DNA of 64,000 nt from NCBI RefSeq assembly GCF_004357995.1, contig NZ_SMTK01000002.1:248001-312000 (forward strand). Direction: 5' to 3'. This DNA is from Arthrobacter crusticola (GTDB taxonomy: Bacteria; Actinomycetota; Actinomycetes; Actinomycetales; Micrococcaceae). A program made the position numbers and the translations under genes. The notes beneath the pieces were generated by a model. The model ran no database searches. It had not been told where the DNA came from and saw nothing but the letters and a program-made list of their open reading frames with translations. Below, in pieces: positions 9,110 to 17,947 of the stretch. Within the stretch, counting starts at the first letter, position 1; the number at the start of each line of letters is the position of its first letter.

Positions 9110-10516
9110 ATGAGCAGGCTCACCGCACCGCCGCAGGGCGATGAAATTCGATCGATGCTTCGTGAACGACTCGAAGAAGCTGAACAAGGCGGCGGAGAGA
9201 AAATCACGATCGAGTGGCGCAATGAAGCTAAACATCTTCCAGTCATTGCGATGCCCGCGGACCTCCTGTATTACAACCCGGAGACCCACCGCATCCGAGC
9301 ACAAAGATCGATGGACCCGCTCCGAGACCGGGACCTCCAGCAGAACCCTTGGGGCCCTGCTGCCCAGGAATACCTCGATCTGCTGCTAAAGTGCCAGCCT
9401 TCGAATCCCGACAAGGTCGACCCGGATTTTGATGCGCTGCGCGATGATCTCGAACAGTTCGGTCAAAAAGATCCGGGAATTGTAACGATCAACGGCGTCT
9501 TGGTGAACGGGAACACCAGGTGTGCTGCTCTCCGCGAGCTTGGCGATAAGTACATCCGAGTAGCAGTGCTTCCGGAATCATCGACTTGGGACGATGTAAA
9601 TGCGGTCGAGCTGTCGCTGCAGCTCCGAAAAGAGCATAAGCGGGACTACTCCTATATCAACAGACTGATAGCAATCGACGAGCAGCTGAAAGCGAACCGG
9701 CGCCCTGACGACATCGCTAAGTATTTTCGAATCAAACCCGCCACTCTGGAGCAGGATCGGTGGGTTTATGGTGTGGTGCAGGATGCCATAGCGCGCAGTG
9801 TCACAGAAGATGGATCCTCTTTGCGGCTGATTGACTTCGAGGACCACCAGGAGAAACTTCGAGAGCTCCACCGTGCGTATGTAAAAACCGCGGCGTCGGA
9901 TCGAGATGCAGCCGAGGCCCTCAAGGAGTCCAGGCTTGCAATGATCATTCTTGGTTACGCGAAAACGGACGTTCGCCTGGCGCAACCGGATTTCCACCAA
10001 AAGTATCTGGACCCTAAACTTCCGGCACATATTCGTCCTGTAGAAGCCACTTCGAATCCGGTGTCGATTCCTGGACTGCCTGAGCTCACCGTTCCCGATG
10101 ATCAACCGCTGGTCAAGAGCACGCGTGAATTTACAAACACGCTCCTCCGGGCGAGGGCTTCGGCTCAATCGCCGAGCGCCCCGGCTGAGGCCGCAGCTAC
10201 ATCGACGGACACTCTCAACGCGGCTAAAGACGCCGTGGGCCGTGCGCTGAAACCAGCTGGTCAAGATATCCGGCTACAGCAGAGGAAACTTGCCGCTCCC
10301 GAGAGGCTGACCGACGCATGTGACGATATCGATCTGTGCGCCGGCGAACTAGCTCAGGCCAGGGCCAGCCGGGCACTCGACGACGCTGCTTTCGATGACG
10401 CCGTGATTCGGCTCCGTCAGACCCTGGTGTCGCTTGCGAAGCAGGCGGCCCGTACCTTCCCTGAGCCAGGAGACGGTGTCAGCTGGCTGCTGGAGGCCGT
10501 GAAGGAACGGTTGTGA
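9110..10516 (+). CDS. ParB/Srx-like domain protein (island A)
   Basis: 468 aa. Residues about 120-155 carry a ParB/Srx-type signature, DPGIVTINGVLVNGNTRCAA, comparable to the G-N-x-R-xxA loop of ParB nucleotide-binding domains. About 165-225 is a helical segment (ELSLQLRKEHKRDYSYINRL and DIAKYFRIKPATLEQD) that fits the HTH following ParB domains. The C-terminal 150 residues are Ala-rich and helical with no match I recognise. ParB-like proteins in defence loci act as DNA-dependent NTPases or nucleases, but which one applies here cannot be told. First gene of a cotranslated trio; its stop overlaps the helicase start by 4 nt. Confidence 0.6.
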   Translation: MSRLTAPPQGDEIRSMLRERLEEAEQGGGEKITIEWRNEAKHLPVIAMPADLLYYNPETHRIRAQRSMDPLRDRDLQQNPWGPAAQEYLDLLLKCQPSNPDKVDPDFDALRDDLEQFGQKDPGIVTINGVLVNGNTRCAALRELGDKYIRVAVLPESSTWDDVNAVELSLQLRKEHKRDYSYINRLIAIDEQLKANRRPDDIAKYFRIKPATLEQDRWVYGVVQDAIARSVTEDGSSLRLIDFEDHQEKLRELHRAYVKTAASDRDAAEALKESRLAMIILGYAKTDVRLAQPDFHQKYLDPKLPAHIRPVEATSNPVSIPGLPELTVPDDQPLVKSTREFTNTLLRARASAQSPSAPAEAAATSTDTLNAAKDAVGRALKPAGQDIRLQQRKLAAPERLTDACDDIDLCAGELAQARASRALDDAAFDDAVIRLRQTLVSLAKQAARTFPEPGDGVSWLLEAVKERL

Positions 10517-12336
10517 CTCGCGTGACTTCGAGCCTTGCGATAAGTCTTTCTCCGAGCGCAGCGCTAGTTCAGCTCAGTGCGACAACCGGGTACGAAGAAA
10601 GCCTTCGCAGGTTATCCCTGCGATTCAACTCGTCCCGCTACAAAAACGCGCATACTGCGGAAATTCATCTCGACGAATTCCTCTCCAACTTGGTCGAGTT
10701 AAGGTCTTGGCCCGACCCCGGAGGTGTGACTTGGGACACCGCGATGAGCACTCTTGCTCGAGACACCACAACAGACGCTCAATCCGTGAATGTTCGCATC
10801 GAGTCTGGCGTCGTTCCATCGGAGGTATCGGGTGGTGCTGTAGCGGCCTTGCTGGGGCCCGGGTGGGTGGGAGACCTTACTGCCTTCCAATCCCGCGATG
10901 TTGCCCATCTGTTGTCGCTACGGCACGGAGCGAATTTCTCAGTTCCAGGGGCAGGCAAAACACGAGTGGGGCTTGCAGTTTACGACGCTTTGCGGACTCA
11001 ACGAGAGGTCAGCCGACTGTTAATCGTGGGTCCCAAGTCTTGCTATGAGGCGTGGCAGTCCGAGGCTGACGTTTGTTTCGCTCAACCACCTCGTGTACAT
11101 GTTTTGGACCAGCATGTCGATGCGGGGGCTGAAGTGTTGATCGTGAACTACGAGAGACTTCAAGCACACCTTCCTGCACTCTCGCGATGGTTGAGTTCTG
11201 CTCCCAGTCTGCTGATTCTTGATGAAGCTCACAGAATGAAGCTAGGAACGGATGGAGCTTATGGTTCGGCATGCCTCGCTCTCGGTCCGCGCGCCAAGCG
11301 ACGGATGATACTCACGGGTACGCCCGCACCCAACGGCGCGCGCGATCTTGAAACTCTGATGAGCTTCGTGTGGCCGGGCTACGGCAGGAGAGTTGTGACT
11401 CAGGCTCTGGGGGGAGGCGACCTGAAGCAGGCGAGCGTGGCCCTTCGCCCACTCTTCACACGAACATCCAAGTCTGAATTGAACCTGCCGCCTGTGTCGG
11501 TTGTAAGGCGGGAGTTGCCCCTGCCCCCCGTCCATAGGGAGATTTACGACGCGCTGCTGGGACAGTACTCGGCGCGTAGCGCCGTCTCTCAGGATGACTT
11601 TCGGTCGCTTGGGAAGATAATCGTCTACCTTCTCATGGCTGCGATAAGCCCCGCTCTCCTGGCCGTTGGAACAACTCGCTATGAGCCTCTTGCCTATCAG
11701 GTCCCGCCACTGCCGGTACCGAAGAATTCATCTCTGATGGGCCTTATGAAGGATCTCCCCAGCTACGAGATGTCGCCTAAGTACATGGAAACGCTCGCGA
11801 TTGTGGCAGAAAATGCTGCTTTGGGACGGAAGACCCTGGTTTGGTCTACCTTCATCCGAAGTGCGAGGACTTTAGAGCAGATGCTGAAAGAGTATCGTCC
11901 TGCACTGGTCCATGGAGGGAGCGATGATCGGGCGGAGCAAATTGATCGCTTCCGTAATGATCCAGATTGTATGGTTCTGATATCCAACCCGGCGACCCTA
12001 GGTGAAGGAATCAGTTTGCATCATCAGTGTCATGACGCGGTCTATGTTGATCGTGACTTCGCGGCCGGCAGATTTCTTCAGAGCCTTGATCGAATACACC
12101 GCCTTGGTCTGTCGGCGGATACCGAAACCAGAATCACGGTGTTGACTAGTAAAGAAACCATTGACGACGTTGTTAACCAACGTTTGGAAGCGAAACTGAC
12201 CTTCATGGGCCAAATACTGGACGACAGGAACGTTCAGCAGCTTGCGGATCTTGAGGAGGAGCCGTCAGTTGGCGGTGGGCTCGAGCCAGCCGATTTTCAA
12301 GCGCTGATGGGGCACCTGCGTGCCAGTCCCCTCTGA
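10513..12336 (+). CDS. SNF2-type DEAH helicase/translocase (island A)
   Basis: 607-aa superfamily 2 ATPase of SNF2 type. Visible motifs are Q-like TAFQSRDVAHLLSL (about 123-136), Walker A FSVPGAGKTRVGL (142-154), DEAH (237-240), motif III LTGTPAPN (268-274) and motif V NPATLGEGISLHHQ (492-505). Motif VI, with its arginine finger, is QSLDRIHRLG (523-532). The family couples ATP hydrolysis to duplex translocation or remodelling, as in the motor subunits of restriction systems. Its GTG overlaps the ParB-like gene and its end overlaps the nuclease-like gene by 17 nt, so the three are cotranslated. Base composition is more A+T-rich than the flanking host genes. Confidence 0.85.
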   Translation: MTRVTSSLAISLSPSAALVQLSATTGYEESLRRLSLRFNSSRYKNAHTAEIHLDEFLSNLVELRSWPDPGGVTWDTAMSTLARDTTTDAQSVNVRIESGVVPSEVSGGAVAALLGPGWVGDLTAFQSRDVAHLLSLRHGANFSVPGAGKTRVGLAVYDALRTQREVSRLLIVGPKSCYEAWQSEADVCFAQPPRVHVLDQHVDAGAEVLIVNYERLQAHLPALSRWLSSAPSLLILDEAHRMKLGTDGAYGSACLALGPRAKRRMILTGTPAPNGARDLETLMSFVWPGYGRRVVTQALGGGDLKQASVALRPLFTRTSKSELNLPPVSVVRRELPLPPVHREIYDALLGQYSARSAVSQDDFRSLGKIIVYLLMAAISPALLAVGTTRYEPLAYQVPPLPVPKNSSLMGLMKDLPSYEMSPKYMETLAIVAENAALGRKTLVWSTFIRSARTLEQMLKEYRPALVHGGSDDRAEQIDRFRNDPDCMVLISNPATLGEGISLHHQCHDAVYVDRDFAAGRFLQSLDRIHRLGLSADTETRITVLTSKETIDDVVNQRLEAKLTFMGQILDDRNVQQLADLEEEPSVGGGLEPADFQALMGHLRASPL

Positions 12337-13177
12337 CTCGGTCCTGCTTGCAGCGCAGCGCTGGATTCAGAACCTCGCTAATACCAGCGAGGTTCGTGTG
12401 AGAACTCTTTTCCATTCGCATACGTCCTATCAAGATCTCACCCCGACGCAGTATAGCGCCGGCCTAGCGTGGCTGGATGAAGTAGGGCTGACCGGCGTTT
12501 CAAGTCACTCCGGCTCGAAATCGACGATGAATCTGCGCCTCTTCTCCGCCGCAATTGGAGCTGCTCTGTGGCTGGAGAATGCCGACGTTCTCGTTTCACA
12601 TCCTTCTGAGCTGCCGTCCGACGCGCTCAGGGCAGCGAGAATATTCAGCCTCACAGACGAGGAAGCCTTTGCAGTAGTGCAAAGCACCTGGGGGAAGGTT
12701 GATGCCGAGGAGCGGCTCCGGATAGGGTCAGCCGGGGAATCCGCATTATGCGCTCTACTGGCAGAAGCTACAGAATCGGAAATTCATCATGTCGCCTTGG
12801 AGTCAGACGGGTACGGATACGACGTCGCAGTGCGTCACGCGATGCAGTCAATTCACATCGAAGTTAAGACAACGACCCGTCGCGGTCGTTTAACTGTTTA
12901 CCTCTCCAGGAATGAATACGAGACTATGCTGAGAGACCCATCTTGGATTATGGTCGCCGTCCGCATCGACTCCGAGTCCCGAGTAGTGGCAGTTGCCACC
13001 GTGGACAATGGATGGATCTGTGAGAATGTTCCTGCGAACATAAGTTCCTTTGGAACTTGGCAATCCACTCGGCTGGAGGTGCCACAGACGGCGATGAAGC
13101 CTGGCGTTACGCCGATTATTCCACTTGTGACGGCCGGGGTCACGTCCCTCGTTGCCTGCGAGCATAGCTGGGCTTAG
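12320..13177 (+). CDS. DUF3883-like PD-(D/E)XK nuclease-fold protein (island A)
   Basis: 285 aa starting at a GTG inside the end of the helicase gene. The N-terminal ~130 residues are unassigned, with a helical character. Residues about 135-240 form a PD-(D/E)XK-like core: GSAGESALCALLAE (Glu140), ESDGYGYDVAV (Asp168) and IHIEVKTTTRRGR (Glu181-x-Lys183). This order, E then D then ExK, matches the DUF3883/NERD-like nuclease fold seen at the C-terminus of restriction proteins. It would be the DNA-cutting subunit of the helicase module (inference). The gene converges on the methyltransferase, 30 nt away. Confidence 0.72.
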   Translation: MPVPSDSVLLAAQRWIQNLANTSEVRVRTLFHSHTSYQDLTPTQYSAGLAWLDEVGLTGVSSHSGSKSTMNLRLFSAAIGAALWLENADVLVSHPSELPSDALRAARIFSLTDEEAFAVVQSTWGKVDAEERLRIGSAGESALCALLAEATESEIHHVALESDGYGYDVAVRHAMQSIHIEVKTTTRRGRLTVYLSRNEYETMLRDPSWIMVAVRIDSESRVVAVATVDNGWICENVPANISSFGTWQSTRLEVPQTAMKPGVTPIIPLVTAGVTSLVACEHSWA

Positions 13178-13198
13178 CATGAGGATTGAAGCTAAGCC
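13171..13198. terminator. Hairpin between convergent island A genes
   Basis: GGCTTAGC (13171-13178) pairs with GCTAAGCC (13191-13198) across a 12-nt loop. It overlaps the stop of the nuclease-like gene and lies just past the methyltransferase stop, so it can serve both strands. No T-run follows, so termination strength is uncertain. Confidence 0.45.
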
Positions 13199-13207
13199 GT
13201 TATGCAA

Positions 13208-14227
13208 TCAGCTGGCGATTCGATCGATTTTCTCCAAGGACTCGTCGATCGCCTTGATGTCATACTTCTCGATCGGACGACCCGCTCCTAATGCGAATGC
13301 AATCGAGTTTCCGATTGCGGACGCAACCGGGGGAGGGAAGGCGTTGCCGATCTGTCGATACACTGAAGTCTTGCGGCCCGAGAACTTCCATTCGGCTGGA
13401 AAACCTTGCACTCGGGCGACCATTTGATTAGTCAGCCGGGGAGTGTAATCCAGGGGCGTCTCAGGGCTAGGGGGTTCGTTGGCAATTCCTTTTCCATCGA
13501 CCCCAAGCTGTAGCCACGCCGCCTTGGCTCGTGTAGGCCCAAGATCCGCACCTCCATGCTTTTTGGATCCGCCAACTACTGTCGGTGCTATTGAATTGGC
13601 GCGGAGCGCCCAAGCGTTCGCTCCAGCCCAGCCGCCTGATTCCATCAGAGGCTGCAAAAGTTCGCCCACGGTAGGCGTATTCTGCTGAGGCAATGGCCAC
13701 TCGAATTTCTTGAAGCTGCGCCGTTTCATGGCGACCAAAATGAACCGCGGCCGTAGCTGAGGTACACCGTATTCGCTCGAGTTGAGCAACTTCCAGTCCG
13801 AGTCATATCCAAGCTTGTCTAGCTCGGTCAAAATTGACTGTCGATATGGCGCGAAGCGAACTGATGCCAAGCCCTTCACGTTCTCGAGGAGAACAGCGGT
13901 CGGTCGTGCTTCACGAACCAACCGGAGGGCTTCAGGAAATAGGTCACGCTCGTCGTCAGCGCCAAGCTGCTTGCCAGCGATGCTGAAGGGCGGGCATGGA
14001 ACACCACCGGCCAACAGGTCGACCCCTCGGTGCTCGGTACCACTGATTTCCCTGACATCACCGGTATGAACGTCCCACTCGGGTCGATTTAGTCGAAGGG
14101 TTGACGCTGCGTCAACATCAATCTCGACTGCGAGCGAGTGTGTGAAACCGGCTTTCTCGAGCCCAACCGACTGCCCACCGGCTCCCGCGCAGATCTCAAG
14201 GACACTTAACTGGGGGGAGTTGTTCAT
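13208..14227 (-). CDS. DNA (cytosine-5) methyltransferase (island A)
   Basis: 339-aa C5-cytosine methyltransferase with the ordered motifs: I ICAGAGGQSVGLEKAGF (about 12-28), IV GGVPCPPFSIAGKQ with catalytic Cys78, VI ENVKGL (Glu115), VIII QLRPRFILVAMKR and X YRQIGNAFPPPVASAIG. It methylates C5 of cytosine in a site that cannot be read from sequence; the target-recognition region lies at about 175-270. No Vsr gene or Type II endonuclease adjoins it. Convergent with the helicase/nuclease operon, it most likely protects self DNA from that module. Confidence 0.92.
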   Translation of the reverse strand: MNNSPQLSVLEICAGAGGQSVGLEKAGFTHSLAVEIDVDAASTLRLNRPEWDVHTGDVREISGTEHRGVDLLAGGVPCPPFSIAGKQLGADDERDLFPEALRLVREARPTAVLLENVKGLASVRFAPYRQSILTELDKLGYDSDWKLLNSSEYGVPQLRPRFILVAMKRRSFKKFEWPLPQQNTPTVGELLQPLMESGGWAGANAWALRANSIAPTVVGGSKKHGGADLGPTRAKAAWLQLGVDGKGIANEPPSPETPLDYTPRLTNQMVARVQGFPAEWKFSGRKTSVYRQIGNAFPPPVASAIGNSIAFALGAGRPIEKYDIKAIDESLEKIDRIAS

Positions 14228-14669
14228 GTGTTCAATCCTCTCACTTCCACCGACCCACTCGCCGTCATGATGGCTTCGTGTGTTTCAGCCTCGCATGCAG
14301 GACTGACGTTTTTGGAGCCGTAACGGTCCCTCGAACTGCCAACGGCGAACTTAGAGGCGGCCCCGCCATCGTCCAGGGCGAGGTCAAAAGTAGGGCGCGC
14401 CTGCAGTCGCGCGCTATAGCCCTGTCCCTGTCAACTACGTGGGAACTGTGCCTTGCTCGCCACTTCCGCGCTACCTCTCGCCACTACCACGCTTCCCAAT
14501 TTTTCGAACTCGACCGACGACGCGTGTTTGCCGCATTGTTGACCAAGGAACGCCGCCCGGTTCTGAGACTGAGATAGTCATTGCAGAGCTAAGTCAGGCC
14601 GAATAAAGCAGGACGGTGTGCATCCCGTGGGGGATGCACACCGTGCTGCTTCATGTAGAAGATAGGCTT
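14228..14669. other. 442-bp gap between island A and island B
   Basis: No convincing gene is visible. A 99-codon plus-strand frame at 14278-14577 lacks a ribosome site and reads as Arg-rich chance sequence. The first ~100 bp probably hold the methyltransferase promoter. The other end holds the terminator at 14613-14644. This is the natural junction between the two islands. Confidence 0.6.
14613..14644 (-). terminator. Terminator after the GIY-YIG-like gene
   Basis: A perfect 14-bp stem (ACGGTGTGCATCCC with GGGATGCACACCGT) and a 4-nt loop lie 26 nt past the stop of the minus-strand gene. On the minus strand the stem is followed by a short T-rich stretch (GCTTTATT). It fits an intrinsic terminator for the island B minus-strand operon. 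Confidence 0.75.
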
Positions 14670-15098
14670 TCAAATGGCCAGTTCTGGCCACCGGTCCGCG
14701 GTCGGCCAGCGTCTGGGCCCGAGGGTGCCCCGCAGACGCAGCAGGTCAGCTGCTTTGCCTTCGATGCTGTTGATGCATTCTGGTGGGGTGAAGTCGTCCA
14801 GCGCGAGAATCCTTACGGTGCGAAAGGACTGCAATCGGGACGGATGACGCAGGTGTTCCCGCATCCTCCCGGCGGTGCCCTGGCTGCGGAGGGCCTGCCC
14901 GAGCCAGAGAATGCGGTCCTGGGCATCGGTAACCAGATAGATGCCCACCTGGACCCGGAGCAGGGCCCGGGAAGTCAGAACGGATTCCCCGTCGAGGTGG
15001 GCGCATTCCAACCACTTACCCGCTGCCATGGGGAACAGCGCCAGATCCCGGGAGGACAGGCGGCGCCCGGGGACTAGACCGCTCACGATGCAGCCCAA
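14670..15098 (-). CDS. GIY-YIG-like nuclease-fold protein (island B)
   Basis: 142 aa. The central part has the order of the GIY-YIG fold: VGIYLVTD (GIY, about 52-54), then ILWLGQA in the YIG position (Tyr-Ile changed to Trp-Leu). Next comes GRMREHLRH, carrying the conserved helix Arg, and INSIEGKAADLLRLRG, carrying the metal-binding Glu. The altered YIG element leaves activity uncertain. The start overlaps the end of the 729-aa gene by 16 nt, so the two are translationally coupled and probably work together. I am moderately sure of the fold and make no claim about substrate. Confidence 0.55.
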   Translation of the reverse strand: MGCIVSGLVPGRRLSSRDLALFPMAAGKWLECAHLDGESVLTSRALLRVQVGIYLVTDAQDRILWLGQALRSQGTAGRMREHLRHPSRLQSFRTVRILALDDFTPPECINSIEGKAADLLRLRGTLGPRRWPTADRWPELAI

Positions 15099-17272
15099 CC
15101 GGTGGCATCGTCGTCCTCGTCCGGCTCATCGGCGTACTCATAATCGAGATCCTCGTCCTCGCCGATGTCCTGGACGATGAGCAGGGCAGAAGCAGATTCC
15201 TCTGTAAGTATTGCCTGCGGCGCCTTCAAATCATTGAGAACCACCTGAAGGTGCCCGGCATCCTGACGAACTGCGATGAATGCTCGGTTGAGACGTTCAC
15301 TGGTGCCGGTCGCATCATCGTCGAGTGCAGGCTGTCCTGCGGCCGCTGCAGCAAGAGCAAGGTCCCCCGCGGCATCAAAAGTGCCTTTTACGGCCGGCAG
15401 CAGCTCATCGAAGGTATATGCGACAAACTTCTCGCGGGCCGTGTGCAGTAGCTCAATTTTGGTGGGCTGGCGGCGGCGGGTTTGGCCGGGATCAGGATCT
15501 GAGGCATTCCGGGCGTTTTTGGGGAAATGCTCGAGGAACCAGTGTGCGTCGGCGACTGTGCCAGCGATCGGCGCACCTGCCTCGTCCACCTGGCGCACGG
15601 GACTTGAACGGGAGCCGATTTTGCCGCTGGCGCGCCGCATCTCGCGGAAGAGCCCCAACGCCTGGGCAGGGTTGCTCAGGAGTGCTTTTCGGACATTTCC
15701 GGAGCTCCGGCGGACCAGGCCCTGTGTTTTCTGTCCCATGCCGATTGATCCCCGATCGGCCACGTACAAACCGTGGAAGGCCAACCAGTTCAGCCCGCGG
15801 GTGATGAGGAACTCCTCGAGTGCCTCAGGCCCTCCGGAGGCCGGCCTGGCTGCTGCCCGGAGCAACTGTGCTGCCGACCGGTCCGAGGGTGTCCACCCGT
15901 CAGCGATCGCCTTCGAGCTGAGCTGGCCGTCATTCACCCGCTCGCTCCATGGTTCTGGGCCGTATCCCACGCTGATTGCGGCGGTGACGAGCCGGAGACG
16001 CTGCCGGACATGCTCGAGTCGGGTCTGGCGAACGGGTGGTTCACCCAGAGTTCGGTGCACCAGGTCCGCGCTTCCACTCCTGTTGCCCGGGAAAAGCACC
16101 TTCCACAACCGCAGATCGCGCAGATCGCGCAGATCAGCATTGGTCGCAGCCCCCATGGAAATGATCTCATCCGGGGCGGGGGCATCTCCGGCCAGCCATT
16201 CAGCCTCCGCCGCGGCCAGGATGCCCTGATCGACATAGGCAGCCAGTACGGCCCGAACCTCAGCGGTGGCCCGCTCATGCGGATCATATTGCAGCGGCTG
16301 GCGCCGGTGGGAGGTGCGGTTGGGTTCCCAGACGACTCGTTCGAAGTGCTGAACGGGGTTGCCGTCAGGGTCGGTGACTTTCAGGATGAACTGGGCGGGC
16401 ACCACAGCAAGCTGACCTGCCGCCCGGGCGCGCCTGTGAGCTTTCCGGCGGGGGTGGTCCGGTGGCAGGTCCGAGGGTACCTCCTCCCAGGCCTGCTTCA
16501 GCAATCGGGCCATTTTGGGCACCCAGATGGCCGATCGTGAGTACTCGGTGTCGGTCTCCTCTCCGGACGGCATCCAGTGCTCGATACCGGGTATGAAACC
16601 GAAATGTGTTCCTTCAAGGATGCCAAGGCATTCCTGGCGTGCTTGGCTCCGGTTATTGCCGATGATGGCCATTGGGTCGGTGACAACGTATTCGGTTCCA
16701 TCCTTGGCGCGGAACCGGCGCTGCATGACCGCATGCATGGACGGCTCTTCCTGTCCATGCAGCAGAAGCTCCCCGTGAAGGTCCCAGGGCCGGTGCTTGT
16801 TGGCTGCCCCCATGGCTGTGGCCGACTGCGCTATCAGCGTCCGGGCGTCGTCCTCGTCGATGATTTCAGCGGTCTGAAGCAGGGCCAGCGGTTCGCCGGC
16901 CTCGCCGTATTGTGTGACCAGCTTGGGCAGCTGCATGCCTTCGGCGCCGGGTGCGGCGGGCGCAGTAAAAGCCGACCGAACCCGCTCGTTGTACTCCGTC
17001 GGGCTTCCCATAAAGCCGTGCACGCGGGCCGTGAGGATGTGGTGGGTGACCGTGGACCCGAAAGACTTCTTGCTCACTGCAGCTGTATTGAGCTGATACC
17101 GGTCCCCGGACCGTGAAAGAAAGTTCTTCGGCCGCACAAAATAGGCCGCAATGTCCTCAGCGGTTTCGATCGTCCAGCCGGAATAATCCGCAATGGCCAA
17201 AGCGAGACGTCGGGTCCAAACTGCGTCATCCGCGCCGGGATAGGGATTTTGTTCAGTGGCCAAAGTGACCAT
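15083..17272 (-). CDS. Large protein of unknown function, weak ParB-like motif (island B)
   Basis: 729 aa, not recognised as a named family. Near residues 178-215 the stretch RFRAKDGTEYVVTDPMAIIG followed by NNRSQARQECLGI resembles the G-N-x-R-xxA loop of ParB-like domains. About 330-480 is Arg/Ala-rich; a 9-bp tandem repeat at 16112-16138 encodes three Asp-Leu-Arg units. The last 30 residues are strongly acidic (EDEDLDYEYADEPDEDDD). The ATG at 17272 has TGGAGGT 6 nt upstream; the same frame is open to 17653, but that extension has no better start. It heads an operon with the GIY-YIG-like gene and diverges from the HNH gene across 727 bp. Confidence 0.6.
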   Translation of the reverse strand: MVTLATEQNPYPGADDAVWTRRLALAIADYSGWTIETAEDIAAYFVRPKNFLSRSGDRYQLNTAAVSKKSFGSTVTHHILTARVHGFMGSPTEYNERVRSAFTAPAAPGAEGMQLPKLVTQYGEAGEPLALLQTAEIIDEDDARTLIAQSATAMGAANKHRPWDLHGELLLHGQEEPSMHAVMQRRFRAKDGTEYVVTDPMAIIGNNRSQARQECLGILEGTHFGFIPGIEHWMPSGEETDTEYSRSAIWVPKMARLLKQAWEEVPSDLPPDHPRRKAHRRARAAGQLAVVPAQFILKVTDPDGNPVQHFERVVWEPNRTSHRRQPLQYDPHERATAEVRAVLAAYVDQGILAAAEAEWLAGDAPAPDEIISMGAATNADLRDLRDLRLWKVLFPGNRSGSADLVHRTLGEPPVRQTRLEHVRQRLRLVTAAISVGYGPEPWSERVNDGQLSSKAIADGWTPSDRSAAQLLRAAARPASGGPEALEEFLITRGLNWLAFHGLYVADRGSIGMGQKTQGLVRRSSGNVRKALLSNPAQALGLFREMRRASGKIGSRSSPVRQVDEAGAPIAGTVADAHWFLEHFPKNARNASDPDPGQTRRRQPTKIELLHTAREKFVAYTFDELLPAVKGTFDAAGDLALAAAAAGQPALDDDATGTSERLNRAFIAVRQDAGHLQVVLNDLKAPQAILTEESASALLIVQDIGEDEDLDYEYADEPDEDDDATGWAAS

Positions 17273-17693
17273 GGGGATACCTCCAGGTGAAGAGTGGGGC
17301 GGCGTGCAGTAAGCACACCGGGCTCGGACCACTCCCAAGGAGGGCAGCACGCTTATCAGCCTGTCCGCGTTGCGGCATAGACATCTCAGACAGCCGATTT
17401 CACCTGCCCGCTCCGACGCGGTGCTGAAGCCGTGTGCTGCAGTGTGCTCCAGACCATTGCGTACAACCCCTCCGATAAAACGGCACGGGGCGTAGCGGGC
17501 GAGTTCCATATTGGCCTCGCCGAGAAAAGCATAAGCCATCCAACTCAAAAGGCGCTCTTCCATGCCCCTCGGCGCGCCGCCCCTGCTGCACAGTCGGTGA
17601 GGATGCTGCATGCCCTTCAATCTATAAACATTGCACCACTGCGGAACTGTCACCTCAGGGCCGTGAATAAGTGACGCACCTGAAACCTCTCAC

Positions 17694-17728
17694 AGGGCCC
17701 AGGGCCCAGGGCCCAGAGCCCAGAGCCC
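17694..17728. repeat. Five tandem 7-bp repeats (AGRGCCC)
   Basis: Three copies of AGGGCCC followed directly by two of AGAGCCC, 35 bp in all, in the divergent region of island B. AGGGCCC contains the GGGCCC palindrome. Function unknown. Confidence 0.85.
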
Positions 17729-17856
17729 CTGCGGCCGCACCTTTGGTCAGGCCAAGTCAGCGGCCCTGGTGTCGTGCCATGTTTCGGCTGGGATTCGGGC
17801 GAAGTGCATTGATTGCTGCTTGTGGCGGTGAGGCGATTCATTCCTAGCCGCAAATC

Positions 17857-17947
17857 GCCGAACGTTGCCGCAGTTTTGCCGAACGCCGCCGGACGTGCAT
17901 AATTGGTTGGTCGGCACTCGTTCGGCGTTTCCGAAGTTTGCCGGACG
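17857..17947. promoter_or_regulatory. Iterated GCCGRACG octamers upstream of the HNH gene
   Basis: GCCGAACG occurs at 17857-17864 and 17878-17885 (21 bp apart). The variant GCCGGACG occurs at 17888-17895 and 17940-17947, and an inverted copy CGTTCGGC at 17919-17926. Five copies in 91 bp, ending 52 nt before the HNH start, resemble an iterated binding site for an oligomerising DNA-binding protein. Candidates are the adjacent winged-helix HNH protein or the 729-aa ParB-like protein (inference). Confidence 0.55.

Noticed and set aside
8314-14227. Island A as a DISARM or BREX system
   Set aside because: The named marker genes (DrmA/B/C, PglZ, BrxL) are absent; only the helicase plus methyltransferase theme is shared.
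14278-14577. 99-codon plus-strand frame between the islands
   Set aside because: No ribosome site, Arg-rich composition and no recognisable pattern.
17273-17653. Upstream in-frame extension of the 729-aa gene
   Set aside because: The internal ATG at 17272 has a strong TGGAGGT site; the extension has none and overlaps a likely promoter region.
17694-17728. Tandem repeats as a CRISPR array
   Set aside because: 7-bp units without spacers and no cas genes.
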